Notes under the pieces: generated by a model
Database searches by the model: none
Seen by the model: only the letters and a program-made list of their open reading frames with translations
Told to the model about the DNA's origin: nothing
In this document: piece after piece, positions 51,101 through 64,000 of the stretch
Numbering within the stretch: position 1 is the first letter of the stretch
Layout: every line of letters starts with the position of its first letter
Program-made: the position numbers and the translations under genes
From: Apoderus coryli
Lineage: Eukaryota; Arthropoda; Insecta; Coleoptera; Attelabidae
Direction: 5' to 3'
Assembly (NCBI GenBank): GCA_911728435.2
Contig: OU452210.1
Coordinates: 15,670,442-15,734,441 of the forward strand
Length of the DNA stretch: 64,000 nt

Positions 51101-53811
51101 TAGAGTATGTTCCACAATTTCTAATTGTCCTGGCATTATTGCATATTATCCCCCTTGGATTTACATTAACCTAGAAGAAAACAATAAAAAACATTTTCCA
51201 CTGACAAGAGTACTCTAAACTCTCTAAATATTGGGTATAGGTATATATTATTTTAAATTCATAGATTATTTCAGTGGTTTATTAAAAGTCCATACAAATT
51301 TGTTTTTTGAAAAGATAATTGAGCAAATAGTCGCCTCGTCAACTAGTGTATGATCCAAATTGGACGATGCTTTGTATTTACGTGACTTATAGCCGTTTGC
51401 ACCAACAAGCTCAAACAAAACACAGCAATCCGCCCACGACTCAATCACTATAACGGTTATGGAATATGGATTTAAAGATCTTGGAAATATTGCATAAAAT
51501 GGATATTGCTGGTGCTTCTCGCCACCCAACTGGAAAAGTTCCATCTCTAAGGACTAATTTGAATATCCTAACCAATGGCGCCAGTTAACACTTTACTATA
51601 CAGTCTTCTATTAAAAAAAAATGGCAAATCGTCCAGACCAGCTGTCATGTTAGTGTTAAGCTCTTTACTCGTTCAAAAAATTCAGCAAATCTATATAGAG
51701 GTACCTGAGATATTATTCTTAGAGTAGAAAGATGATATGAACCTGAATTATTGGCAACTATTCATCGCGTCGCGTCGTGTCGTTTGACGCATAGTCAACC
51801 AATTATTAAATATTAATGTGATTGTTATAATTCAGCAGATAATAATAATAATTGATAATTTACTCAGGTGGCTAATTGATTAAACTGGCTGTCGTGCAAG
51901 CTGCACTACGTTATTTAAAATTAGAATTATTAATACACGATATAAAGCATGTTAATTTACGTTCACAATTCATATCATTTAGTAATTTAATTAATAATTT
52001 TCGCGTTTACCACTTTAAATACAATAATATATATGTAGATATATGTGATATATGGGTTTTCGAGTTACTATCAGAATTGGAATCGGCTATAAATTTCAAC
52101 TAGCTGTGTAAAATTATGTATGACGTATTTACACTACCTATTTTAAATTTGGGAAGAAACCGTTAAATTAACAAGTCATAGTGAATATTAATTAATTCAA
52201 TACAGCCTGAGGCACTTTTCTCTATAAATCGATAATTTTTTGCAAATTTATTCACTTTATTATTTTAAAAGATGCACTGATGTAGGTAAAAAGAAAAATT
52301 ACTAAGGATTATAGTCCAGCACACCTACGTATTTTTTAAACGTATTCTCAAAGGGTGGACAATAAAACCAGTGAGACATGAGACATTAAGATGCCTTTTA
52401 TAAAGATAACAATGGGTGATATGTCTCAAAAGTATGAATAGAATGTTTAAAGGGTTATTTTATTCGATACTGACATGGAAATATGTTACTGGTACTTTAT
52501 TTTTATTATTTACCTTCAACTTCATTTTAGTAGTAATAAAAAATGTAAAATGTAACCGTGCTTGTGTCGGCATAACAAATTAGTGGTTACAAGTTAAATT
52601 TGAATTTTTATTTACCCTAATAAACATTCCTAGGTTTATTGTCCCACAACGAAATATTGCGATGGGTTCTTATAGAAATTAAATGTTGGAAAGCGTTCAA
52701 AGTTTTGTCGAAGGAAGCAATTTGAGTAAAATGTTTCCAAATATGCAGCAACTCCATTTATATTGATTAGTACCTATTCTATGACAAAAGCAACAAATTT
52801 TCATGAAAGAAGTGAAACTTTTAAACACTCGTAATCAGTGTATTTTTACATCTGATGATATTGCAAAATCCGAAACAGTAGAATTTAGAAAAATTACATT
52901 TGAAAACAATATTTTACGGAAATTACAACAAACGCTATAGCGCTTATGTCACTTTGCAGAACAGTATTATAAATATGATGAAAAAAGCTGCTTTTTAAAA
53001 AGTAAATGGTCGGGAATAATTGTATTTGGTATGTATATTTTATGTACGAGAATTTTGTTATGCGTTGTCACTAGACTAGGGTTTGAATATTATTTAAAGC
53101 CACAGAGTGCAAAAACTATGTTACAGGCGGCACATTTATATGAGCTAGACACAAAATTTAATTACAGTGACAGCTGGAATGAATTAGAGCTTTAGCATGG
53201 TAAAGAAGCTACCACTGATATTTTCAACATTTTGAAAAAGTGAACCTTTATACTCGTATATAGGCTATACATAAATAGCTCTACGTTACATAATAATATT
53301 ATTTTATTAAGAGGAAAAAAATATTTTTCGTAAAACTCTTTAAATCAATTATGTTCAAATTAAAACCTCCCTATGTTCATCTGGGTATCAATCTAGATAA
53401 TACAATTTTAATGAACGAGAGCAAACCAATAACATGTTCCGAATTAGAGAGTAAAACGTACGAATAAAGTCATGGTTACAAATGTATAAAATTCCATTTC
53501 CGTTAAGATGAGGTTTCATCGAAAGGTAAAGGGTCAATATGGGGGTTTTACCTTTTCGATAAACTCACGATGAGGACTTTAACACCGTGTAAGATCGTAA
53601 ATGTAAAGCTTTGAAAATTCTCTAAGGCAATACTTTCCTTTAATAATCGAGTAGGTATCATAGAGCAGTAGCAGTAGCTATGGTTAACTTTTTATATAAT
53701 CTAAAATAAATATGGAATCTGATATTTACGTTTGTGTTTGTTTGCCAAATATTTTATGTCATTCTTTTTAAAAATAGGCGGGTATAGGTTGCTCTAATAA
53801 CACCAATATAC
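48104..53811 (-). other. upstream sequence, no firm gene
   Basis: AT-rich. A CpG-rich spot near 48330-48360 contains GACGTCAC, a CRE-like site. The 104-codon plus-strand frame at 50904-51218 lacks an ATG and is unrecognised. A G+C-richer region at 51260-51660 is unclassified. CGTCGCGTCG-type sequence lies near 51767. Confidence 0.5.
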
Positions 53812-53890
53812 AGCCAAATAAAGAACGACTCTCTAGGTCCTGCACAAGTAACAACACGAAAACCAGAAATTGTAAAACTAGGATTGTCAT
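53812..53890 (-). CDS. candidate signal-peptide first exon for a secreted isoform
   Basis: ATG at 53890-53888 (minus strand), preceded by an in-frame stop, opens MTILVLQFLVFVLLLVQDLE and continues to SRSLFG. This is a typical signal peptide of 26 codons plus one base. A phase-1 donor, GGCT|GTATATTGG, follows; it is usable but weak. The same sequence is also open in another frame (100 codons), which lowers certainty. With the 48053-48103 exon next, it would make an in-frame secreted N-terminus for the FS-domain protein. Confidence 0.32.
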
Positions 53891-55876
53891 CAGTTTTTTT
53901 TGTTTCACTTCGGTTTGAATTCCTTTTATTTAACAATGAAAAAAACAAAAGATTTATGAGAAGCTTATGTATGGGTATTATTTCGTTACATATCTTATTT
54001 CCTTCTGAGAAAATATAAAGTCTACTTAAATTAAGGATTTCCTTGAAACCATTCATTTTATGGTAATAAAAATATATTTAATTAACAATATTCAGTTTAT
54101 TTTCATTAAAATAAGTTTTTTTCAAAAATTTGGAAAGATAGAAAGCATTTTACGTATTTCTAAGGTCTATCAGAGAAAATGGAATAGTTGAATATTGTTC
54201 TAGAATTATAATTGAGAATGACGTTAAGTGTATGTGCATGTCTTAAGGGTCCTGTCCTTGTTCTAAATTTTATCGCACAAATCATTCAAAAGAACTTGTT
54301 CGTCCTACGTGGAATCAGTAACTAAGTATTTATTCAAGCATTCATATTACAAAAAACAAGATTAAATCAAGAAATCTGTTTATTTAAGGAAATATTGCCA
54401 TAAAATTAAAGCATAAGCTTTTAACAACAAATTAAAGAAAACTAACTTTCTTTTGTTGTTTGTCCGCTGCTGGCGTAAAACGAATAATGTCGATAAGTCT
54501 ATATATTTAAATTTTAAATGCAACAATTACCAGAGGACCTTGGAATGTGATTTAATTTAAGATTCCTTTCAGACAGCTTATAAAATATAAGTACCTACCG
54601 GGCACTACAGAGCAATTTTTTTGTTGTGTTGTTCATTTTCTTTTTCTTTTTTTTATCTTCTGCCACCTTTAAGATGAAGGCAATTCAAAACAATGGGAAG
54701 ATAAATTTAGTTACACTTCAAGCATGTATGCTGCTGCTGTTTATGATTACTAATTTGAGCTAATTGGAAATTTTGTCACTCAATTATTTATAATATTAAT
54801 TGGTTTCTGAAATCGACGGGAATTTCAATCAGATTTCTATAAGAGTGCCTATGCACTATTTTGCATGTGATGAATAAATTTAAATAGTCTTATTGTTGGA
54901 AAAATAAGACTTTTGTCTGAATGTTGCCGTCAGTACTATTAAGAGGATGACACAATAGTAAAAGTGAGTTATAGTTTTAATTCATACTTCTGAAATGCGA
55001 CGCTATTTTATTATATACTTTAATATTTTGAGTTCCAATCCAAAATCAGACGAAGTTCTATGTTATCTATAACAGGAAGCATCTGAAGAGAGCGCTCTGC
55101 TAAAAATTAGACATTAGTCGGCAGAGGCCAGATTGGTTCTAATATAATAAAAATTACTTACGGTGAAAAATAATTATCAACGCTAGTTGAGCGTTAGGTT
55201 GTGAAAATTTAGTTACGTCTCTGGTTTAGACCATGGCGTTCAAATTTCGATAACATCAGTTGTGTTGGATAATCCTTAATTGGATATCGGTTCGCGTGAA
55301 GCTGCCAAGCTGGGCTCGTATCAAAAGGAGATGCCTGAAATCTTATAATCTACTTATCAGGTGCCACATATACGTTATCGTAGTAACACACTCACCTACA
55401 AAGTTACACATAGGAGTTAACAGACAGTTTTATAAAAATCCAACAAGGTATTTCGTCAAATTTATTTCAATAACCTAAATATTAAAATTCAGTTGGAAAA
55501 GGGAAAAAGAAAAAGTGATAATCATACCGGGTGTGGTCGAAAATGTTTACATTGCATTTTGCTTCAAACCCAGAGTTTCATTTAGTGGAAAAAAGTTACG
55601 GACAAACCTCTGACCGCCAAACGTGAACATTATTTAAACAACTATAATAATCAGGTAATAATGGATTTAATATTTAACTACATAGCGAAATTTACCTTTA
55701 GGCAACGAAATGTTACCCTGTAAGCATACATTATGACTATGGCGTTTTCAGATATTAATTGGTTGTTGGTTATTTTAAACAGCCTTCGTATAAACTGTTC
55801 AAATATTAATTATCAAAACAATGATTTGGTGATATCCATTAGTAGTTAGGCCACCTCAATATAATTGAAAATTGTT

Positions 55877-55901
55877 TATATATATATATATATATATATA
55901 A
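55877..55901. repeat. (TA)n microsatellite
   Basis: About 12 TA dinucleotides. Confidence 0.9.
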
Positions 55902-58140
55902 TCGCATATCATAAAAATGACCGTAACTATGTTAAAGTAAGCATTAATGACTTTGCCATAACACCTACGCGAAAATGTTCATTTTTGAAATCATGTTATT
56001 ATGATACTTATAAAGCAAAGCCGATGGTGTTGCCTTTCTCAACAAACCAAATACAGGTAGGTAGACTTTAGGTAGGTATAAAATAATAATAGTCTACGTA
56101 TATCAAACAAGTTTTATAGAGTGTCACCTAGTTATTTACATTTAATTTAGTACTAGGTTTAAAAATGATTTTTCAAAACAAGACTAGTTTATATATGTTT
56201 ATAATCCACTGCATATACCTAACTAGGTATCTACGTTAGTTGCCTTGCTAAATTTATCAGTTCTTAACTCCTCCAAGCAGACGCTTGGCTAAGAATTTAT
56301 GGAACTTCTCAACGAATTACGCTAATATCAAATTTGTTGAAAACACACAAAAGTGTAAAAGTATTGCTTAGCAAGCAATCAAACTTTTCAAATAATATTT
56401 TATGATAATAAAAAGCCCGAGCAATACACTAATTTTATAAGCTAAGTATAGGTATCTTCGAAAGTTACTTGGCGTGTAATTTAAAACATTTAAAATGTTA
56501 TAAACCGTATCTAATATGACACATGACAGGTAAAACATAAGCAAAAACAATATTTTAATCCCATTAGAGTAATATAAAATTAAGTTTACTCTCACAATAT
56601 TTTAATCTTTACATTTTTAATTAGCTTAAATGTATGACTTAATGAGATATTTCGTATAAGTATATGTTCATTAGGATTATTCTCTGCTTAAACAGAAGTG
56701 ATTTAAAGTGGTTTTTACAGTTTTTGTTAAGGAAAAATAATGAAGAGAATGGCTTAATTACAATTTTACTAACGCCGTTTTAACTCAAAATAAAAGAATA
56801 ACTACACAGTGGCGCCACTAAGATTTTTATTTCACAACGTAAAAATGAAATATTTTACATTAAAGAACAGATAATCAATTTATGTTTAAATAAATAATTC
56901 AATTATTTTTGAAGTTTGCCATTAATGAATTTTCTTTTTACCACTAAAAACGAGAGTGGATTTTTAAAAAGGTAGTTCCTAATAAGCGAAGACATGAAAC
57001 TTTTCCCAAACAAGGACTTGAAACGGGAAAACTTTGCTAATCTTAGTGGTAAAATAAAAGTTTCTTTTACATATACTAGTTGCACACTTGGCTTGGCCTG
57101 TGTTGGCGGTATTAAAATTTCTAATTTAATATCGCATATATTACGAGGCATTTTTATTAATCTCGCTTTTTTACAGATGCTTCCTGATGAATATCATGCT
57201 TGCATTCACTTTTAACAGCTTTTCTATTAAAGGAATTTCATGAGAGATTTTCTGAAGCAATAACGTCTCTAATAGGCTATAGGTCTTTTTTTACAATTTC
57301 GTATGAAATATATTTCAAAAAATACATGACAAGCTGTTTTATTATCTTTAAATTAAATATAACTTCTTTACTTGGACCCTGTAATTTCTAATTTTAATAT
57401 AATTTTATGATGGCATCACTAATTAAAAAATGTAACATATCCATAATATAGGCATTTAGAAAGTTATTTTAACTATGTAATTTTTTTTCTGTGAAAACCC
57501 CGGGTTCTTCCTGTAATTAATTATCTTTTTTAACAATGAGATGTCCAGAAGTGTAAAATAGGGGATTTCATAAAATAATTACGGTCAAAGCTCTGATTAA
57601 AGCTCAAAAAGGGATGACATGTGCTTTTGATATCTTTAACAAATTTGTAGATAATATAAATATAGCGTGATATTGTTCCATAGAACTATGGAAAAAGCTA
57701 ATATAAAATACGGTATAGAATAGCTTATTATCTAATTGCAATGGGCAATGTTCATTCTATAAAAGAAGATTATATGAAATCAATAACCTAATATTAGGGG
57801 TAATAAATATGATTTGATCATTTAAGTACTGCAGTAAATTCTACTAACATTTTTTTTTTTTCATTTTAAAGCAGATTTCGCAGAAATGTTTGGTAATAAA
57901 AAAGGGGTGATACCAATTCCTAACAGGGTAGGCAATGGGCAGATTGTGTGAACTATTAAATGGGGAGATTCCCGTTATCACACAATATTATTATCCATAG
58001 ATATGTCATGTATGTCGCGAGCTAAAATGAGCGCAAAATTCGTCAGATCGTATTTGAATAACTTGAAAAAAGCAAATAGAAACAGCAAACAATTTGAAAT
58101 GCTATCATACTGTTTAATTAAATTATCAATTGATTAAGAA

Positions 58141-58155
58141 CCCGCCTTTGGGCGG
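58141..58155. repeat. perfect G+C hairpin
   Basis: CCCGCC-TTT-GGGCGG is a 6-bp all-G/C stem with a 3-nt loop. It lies 23 bp from the donor of the candidate exon 58178-58390. It is unusual in this AT-rich setting. Confidence 0.6.
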
Positions 58156-58177
58156 AACACTTGAGAATTGTTCTTAC

Positions 58178-58390
58178 CCTCACTTCTTATTAAAATTGTT
58201 CCACTCCTTCTGTATTCATTTGGTATAGACACATGTCTTCTTATTATAATTGCTTTTTTTTCACAAAAGTACGTGGGTACATATATTCTGCATCCAAACT
58301 CCGATATGTAAAGTAGCAATTCGCACCCAATGTGATTAAGCGATATGCTTGAAGGATATGTCGCAGTTAAATAAACCAAAAACGAAATAG
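58178..58390 (-). CDS. candidate 213-nt phase 1-1 exon, unknown domain
   Basis: Minus-strand acceptor CGTATTCGTTTTTAATCGGCAG, 71 open codons and donor GTGAGG|GTAAGAAC. The frame is phase 1 on both ends, as in the agrin-like gene. Composition is somewhat richer in G+C than the flanks. The peptide has three cysteines (IGCELLLY, FGCRIY, YFCEKK) and a polar C-terminal part (RRHVSIPNEYRRSGT). I do not recognise the domain and could not match it to an N-terminal agrin domain. It may be an upstream exon of the secreted form, an exon of another gene, or a chance ORF. Confidence 0.3.
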
Positions 58391-61300
58391 CTGCCGATTA
58401 AAAACGAATACGACATGCAAAATGTCAATTAAAACCAAATTCTGATATGACTCTATCATGGAAAAATTAATGTAAAAGATAAATCGTAACTGTATCATAT
58501 GTCCGCTTCTCTCAACTTTAATAATAGCAGCTTTTTTATTTATGCCAGCTTTTCAATTAATCTATTCTGTTACACTTGTCACATATCCGATTATCTTTAT
58601 TGACCTGTATAAAATGGTCATTAAATTTCAATTTTAATGCCGCATTTGTATTATTTTACTTATTCGCAACTTAATGATGTTGCAGATTTGCACCTACACA
58701 CGTCACTTTAAAAACAAGTAAATGGGGACGGGAAAAGTATGTCAAACCCAGATACACTTCAAAAATGTACAATTCTATTTATTGAGTTGAATCAAGAATA
58801 AACAAACAACCTAGAGATAGGTATATGACAGCAGTTACATTGTACCAACCAATTAGAGTTATATAAGATATTCATTATAATAAAGATACATTTAAAAAAA
58901 ATGTTTTAATTATTTCGTCTTTATATTATGCTCAACGCTATCTTGCTCTGAGCAAACTTTACTACCTTGCAACCTACAACTTAATAAAGTCACAAATTTA
59001 AATTTGTACGAGCGTAAATATATGATTTTCTATTGTTTGTGTTAATTAGTTTTGTGAATTAGGATGACTTTTATACAAGCGTTTAAAACCTCTTATTACC
59101 AAGAGCAACTAACTGATCAACATAAATGGGACGAAGTGATGTATAACTGTGCTGCTTATTTCGGTATTGTAAAATTAGTTTTAAATTCTATACGGGTATT
59201 CTTTTACAATCATTATTTAATCAATGGTGTGCAAAATGTTTCAAGTGTGTAATTCTGCGCTGCACGTTTCAAATTAGTATCTATGTAAGTATGTGTCTAT
59301 CAGGATATTTTAAAATTTGTTTTAGTGTGAACTTTTTCTAATAAATTAATTTTATATACATTGTAAAATTGATTTAAATAATCTACACATAGACTAGCTA
59401 CAATTATTAAAGTATACCTGCCTTTGTACAGTCCCGATTTGGCTCCCTGCGGCTTTTGACTGTTCCTAAAATATAAAATTCCCCTGAAAAAGACACCAGG
59501 TCGACGATATTTGCTTCGATCGTCTATACCTATTATCGACGCCTTGATATTCATTCCGAACAGTAATTATTTTGTGGAATGGTTCAGAGAGTGAAATGGT
59601 GCGCCCTTCAACCGAAAAATAAACGTTTTTCATAATTTAACGAAGCATTTGTCGATAGTCCATAGATCTGAAAAATCCCGACATCATCACTGAGGTATAA
59701 TAATTATTATTATACTTATATAATAAGTAGGTACAAAAATTATAACAACATTCACATCATCACTGTATAATGTTAGTTGTTTTGTCACAAAAGAATAAAT
59801 ATCTACTCGAAATAAATAGTCTTTTAACGTCTTGAGTAAATATCACATGCCATATGGTTCATTAAATTCGATTAAAAATAAATACGCGTAGGTATATTTA
59901 AAATTTTGTGTCATTATTGTTGTTACATTATTTACAACGGTTCTACCGATATTTTGTTCATTTTGAAAAACTTGTTCTCCAACTATAACCAATAATTGTT
60001 ACAGATGGTTTTGATATTTATCAATTTGAACTTAAAATGTGGGCGTCATTTCTGGATTCCTAACACGTTCGACTCTCTTTCGTGAAGCCGTGCTTATTTT
60101 ATTTTCCCAACCATGCATCGTTCTCTTCAATATACGGAAAAAATTACATTTGAGCCTGTTTATTTATTTCTCTAATATGTTTCTATATATCGTACCTAAC
60201 TAATATAAAAAATATTTCACTAAAATCAATTAGAAACATAATTAGCTCTATATAGGTAGGTATAGATAGTATTTGTTCCAAATTTAGTACTTAATGGCGC
60301 ATGTGTAAGGTAATATGGTCAATGAAAGATTATTATCTCACGATAAATACAAATTGTAGACGACACTGTTAAGATTAAATATCATTTTATGAAAATTGTT
60401 ATGTGTGATCTGCAAGAGTAAATAAAGAAGTTATACATATAGGCTATAGAGCCGTAAACGTTGAACGACTGGCTGTAATATAAATGCTATTAACAAAAAA
60501 TTAGTATTATTAGCTTGTATCGAGAATGTGGATACATTTACATTAAAAAAACCGATACAGTAAACTAGTGTTTCAGTAAAATTTACTATGAAAACGTACT
60601 ATTATGTCCAGCTATACCAATATCATCGATATCCCTAGGTACAAGCAGTTTTCTATTGGAATATACATATTTGTACATATATACAAACAAATTGCCAAGT
60701 AATTTTCAAATCTTATGGGTGGGTAGTTGAACAACGTTTGAATTTATATGTATTACAGATTTTTTATGTCTGATAATAATCAGTTATTAGAAGATGTTCA
60801 GTTTAAGTGCAATTTCTTGTAAAATTACACTTTATTAGGTACCGTAGGTAAGTATAGATTATCGAGATATTGATTTAACGAAAATAACGAAAGTACAAAT
60901 TATGCTTATTCTAATAACCTATCATTATAGCAAAGCATGTGACTTATCAGTAAACTTTTATTCCTGCAACTATATACCTGTATTGCTGTGTTGAATTTTT
61001 AGGCGATATTGTATCAAAAGAAGATTATTTAATTACCACAAAAATATGAAATTCAATTTCGTCAAAAATCACAAATATACCTCAGCGATTTTATTCCAGT
61101 TCAACAAAAAGAAGCACCAAAGCAATCTAGGGCGCACAAAGCCGTAATTAAGATTTCCTCAGACATCCTTTTTCGCGTGTCGCATAAGAAGAAAGTGTAA
61201 CGAATTTCCGTTCCATATTATTTTCTAGTGGAAAAAAAATCATTCAATACTTTCGGGTGATAAGCTTTATTGAAATGCCAGAGACAACTTAAAAAACATG

Positions 61301-64000
61301 GGCATAATGAACATGATGAGGCAGGGTTAAACGGATTTGAATATGCCCATATATTTTTATTTTTCTCTAAATTATGTTTACTGAAATCCTGTCAGAATAA
61401 TCAGTAGCGTCGATGAAATGTGTTCTATTTATATCTTGAACAAATTAGCAGTTAATGCTTAGTATATAAAATTATATTTTTTTGTTGGTATATAGTTGCT
61501 TATGGCATCTATTCAACAATTATTAAGATCAGCCTGATTGACGCAAAGACGATTCCTTATTCTCCCTATATGCTATTATTGGTTTTATCAATCAACCTTT
61601 TACTCGCGTTAATACTCGTACCTACTTGTTCCGACACTGGAAAAGAAGGCTTATATTGATCTTTTTTTTATAATCGACAAGAAGATGTAATATAGCTCTA
61701 ATCCAGGAGCGAAGCAGCAGGTGTATTTGACATCAATGAAACGTTGACAAGTAATCTCTAGGTCGATGCTGGCATAATACATGTCCGATTCCACTTAAAA
61801 TAGGCCCTTGATTTCCTTTCGTTCGTTGTGATCGGCCCTTTTTATAATAAGTAGATAATATGAAATGTGTACCGTATGACATGTTAATATAAAATAACGC
61901 TGTATAGACCTGTCTTATTCAATTAACGTTAACATATCTGATTAAATCCGTTCCAAGTACCAATAAAAATAGATACAGAACCGGAGTCGAAAAAAAATAA
62001 AAATTCAATCCTACCAAAGAATTTGAAAAATAGCCTTTAACATTTTTGTAAAAGTAACAACGAAATGTAAATTGCAAGAATTAAAGAATGTGTATGGGTG
62101 AGCACATATAATTTTTCTTTGCAGCACATATCTTATAATGTGATGATGATCTTAAGACAAAACTTGTATCTATCATGATTAATTAAATAACGTCGTGACT
62201 TAAATGTATTACTTTAGTCTTATGACCTGTATAGTCAGATTAAAAACAGAAATTAAAAGAATTTTTCTGCGGTACATCCCTATTGCGGATCTTTTTTGAA
62301 AAATGTCTAAAAGAAAGGAAAAGTAAATGAAAACGCATTGAACAGTAATGGCACGGCAATATATAACGTTGGGTGTTTCTACTTTAGTGGGTGTATATTC
62401 AATGAAATAAGGGTAATAGAGTCAGGGGAAGGTGAATTCAGAATCATGTTATTTACGAGCTTCTACAAATCTTCTATCGCTGAATAGGGAAAACCGTCCG
62501 TCGCTGTTGGTACCAATCTTAATACCTAGAATAATTTATATCGATTAAAGTATTTTCGTTTGCATAGATATGATTTAAAAATTTATATATTTTTTTAATT
62601 CCTTCTCATATTCACCATACCATCGAAAATTGCTTGCATGTAAACAGTATTGTTACATTTTTATTGATTTTTAGGGAAAATAAAACTGTAATTAATCATA
62701 CATGATGTGTTAAGTATACATATGTATAGTGCATCCATTGCAGATAGTTAGTTAGTATTTCGAATGTTTTAAATACCTAGGCATTTTAAGCACATCAAAA
62801 CATTTCAAATCAAATGGTTTGTAATATCATTTCTACTAATTTTACGATGTTCACTTTTTATTAGTATATTTAAAGTTGACTAAATTATAATATTCATTGA
62901 ATGGATTTTACGGAAATACTGTACATGCGTCCGGCATGACATGGTTTTTAGAGTGTTGTCATCTCTCCTGCAATTTGTATGAAACTAAATGATTATTAAA
63001 AAGTTGATTTATTATTTAGTTTTATTGGAAATACATGGAAACTGTATCAGAAATTTATTCTTTAATTAAAATAATAGATAAACTAAATTGAATTTTAAGC
63101 TCTTCTGAGTACTGTATATTTTTCTTTTAATTGCAAAATGTAATTGTTCAAAACGTTTCCCTAGAATGTGGAATGCAAATGATTTTAATACGGAAAACGA
63201 GTTGAATCATTCTTGGAAACGATTACAATATTCCAAATTTGTTGACATCCTACTAGTTAAAGAATATATAGCTTATGTTATACAGGAGTTGTCAAGTGGA
63301 AATTATAAGCATTTAAATAAGTAAAATATACCTATACAACTTTGGAAAGCAGTTTTAACACTATCCATGTTGAAACTCGTGAGTGTCAAACCCTATAGGC
63401 ACCTCTATAACGTCGGGGACCGCCTCAAAAAAATGAAATTCTATATAATATGGTACTAGGGATCTGTAGGTATCAAATTTTGATTTTTTATGGAGGGGAA
63501 TTGCGATAGTCCAAGCATTTTGGAACAGCATATAAGTATAATTTAAACGACATGGATTTAATATTATAAACAAACATAAAAAAATGATGCACCGTTAAAA
63601 AATTTATCACTTTTATTTCCGACATAAAAATTAAATTCGTCTACATACGATTTGATAAAAAAGCTTTGCACAACATGTGCTATCCAAATCATCATCATCA
63701 TCACCGTCCTATATGGGATAATCGATTTTCGAAAAACAGCGGCGTTTCGTAAAATACGCGGTATTTTAAATATTTTATAAGTTGGAATATATTTATTCGT
63801 AGTTAAATCATAAATCAATGTTGATAACTGGTGGTAGTCTACTAATTCTACAAGGATTGTCGAATAAAATGCATACCTTGTCTAACTGATGTACTCTTCC
63901 AATGGTGATTGTATAAGACTGGCGAAATATGCATTTACCTTCAAAACATGATGTTTTTAAACATTACTATGAACGTAAAGATTGTGTTTGATATGTTTAC
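58391..64000. other. right-hand flank: mariner remnant, otherwise no gene seen
   Basis: AT-rich. The only recognised element is the mariner remnant at 59427-59690. Plus-strand frames such as 59064-59252 (62 codons) have no recognisable features. A strong plus donor (CGTAG|GTAAGTATAG near 60849) follows an acceptor-like TGTATTACAG, but no frame is open across the segment. Confidence 0.5.
59427..59690 (+). pseudogene. degenerate mariner-family transposase C-terminal remnant
   Basis: The plus-strand translation begins YSPDLAPCGF, stop, LFLKYKIPLKKT. This is the conserved block around the third catalytic residue of mariner transposases, where CDF is expected and CGF is found, so that Asp is lost. 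The TGA directly after and later breaks confirm a dead copy. The block with the second Asp is absent. It is not the missing part of the copy at 27.3 kb, which keeps a different segment. Confidence 0.75.

Larger units (their letters stand above)
53891..58177 (-). other. upstream sequence, no gene seen
   Basis: AT-rich with one TA microsatellite (55877-55901). A GTAAGTAAT minus-strand donor near 55154 follows an AACGCT/AGCGTT inverted repeat and a possible 21-nt open segment, and is not convincing. No mobile-element protein is seen. Confidence 0.5.

Noticed and set aside
50904..51218. 104-codon plus-strand frame
   Set aside because: It starts at TTG rather than ATG, has no recognisable domain, and the opposite strand is also open. 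No supporting splice sites were found.
53754..54056. 100-codon ATG-initiated minus-strand frame
   Set aside because: It overlaps the signal-peptide candidate in another frame and shows no domain. I preferred the frame with a signal peptide and a phase-1 donor, but at low confidence.
58141..58155. G+C hairpin as a bacterial-type terminator or sign of horizontal transfer
   Set aside because: There is no T-tract of the right kind, no bacterial gene structure and the surroundings are ordinary insect-like sequence.
58178..58390. Interpretation as an N-terminal agrin (NtA) domain
   Set aside because: Cysteine spacing and sequence do not match what I know of NtA. I keep it only as an unknown exon candidate.

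Overview
The window looks like AT-rich (roughly two-thirds A+T) arthropod DNA, most likely insect. The evidence is large introns with standard GT-AG splice sites, degraded mariner transposons, a non-LTR retrotransposon tail and short inverted-repeat (MITE-like) elements. The order cannot be fixed from sequence alone. I see no bacterial or viral gene organisation, no rRNA, no convincing tRNA and no CRISPR array.

The window is dominated by the 5' part of one large minus-strand gene that I read as agrin-like. It encodes a type II transmembrane, or alternatively secreted, protein built from ten-cysteine follistatin/Kazal (FS) domains. Exons supported from splice sites and reading frame, in transcription order, are: a first coding exon with a tyrosine-rich cytoplasmic tail and one membrane span (30361-30916, 5'UTR to 31050); three very short linker exons of 45, 39 and 15 nt (24534-24578, 19333-19371, 14560-14574); and three exons each carrying one complete FS domain (6468-6677, 1710-1946, 95-310). 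Every junction is phase 1, so any exon can be skipped or replaced without a frameshift. The gene runs off the left edge of the window after the third FS domain.

Upstream there is a plausible non-coding first exon with an initiator-type promoter (TSS near 44452, donor at 44237) and a possible second 5'UTR exon (36943-37004). Several observations suggest alternative starts. A signal-peptide exon with a strong phase-1 donor lies inside the gene (2859-2997) and would give a short secreted form starting at FS domain 2. Farther upstream, a weaker signal-peptide exon (53812-53890) and a well-supported 51-nt phase 1-1 exon (48053-48103) could give a full-length secreted form that bypasses the transmembrane exon. 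Together these resemble, but are not shown to be homologous with, the secreted/transmembrane start choice of vertebrate agrin.

The rest is intron or upstream sequence: mariner remnants (about 27.3-27.6 kb and 59.4-59.7 kb), a LINE tail (about 43.1-43.3 kb), a 422-bp MITE with an exact 4-bp target duplication 80 bp inside intron 1 (29859-30280), fragments of related inverted-repeat elements, and AT microsatellites. Most open frames of 60-100 codons in the window are chance or antisense frames and are not annotated.
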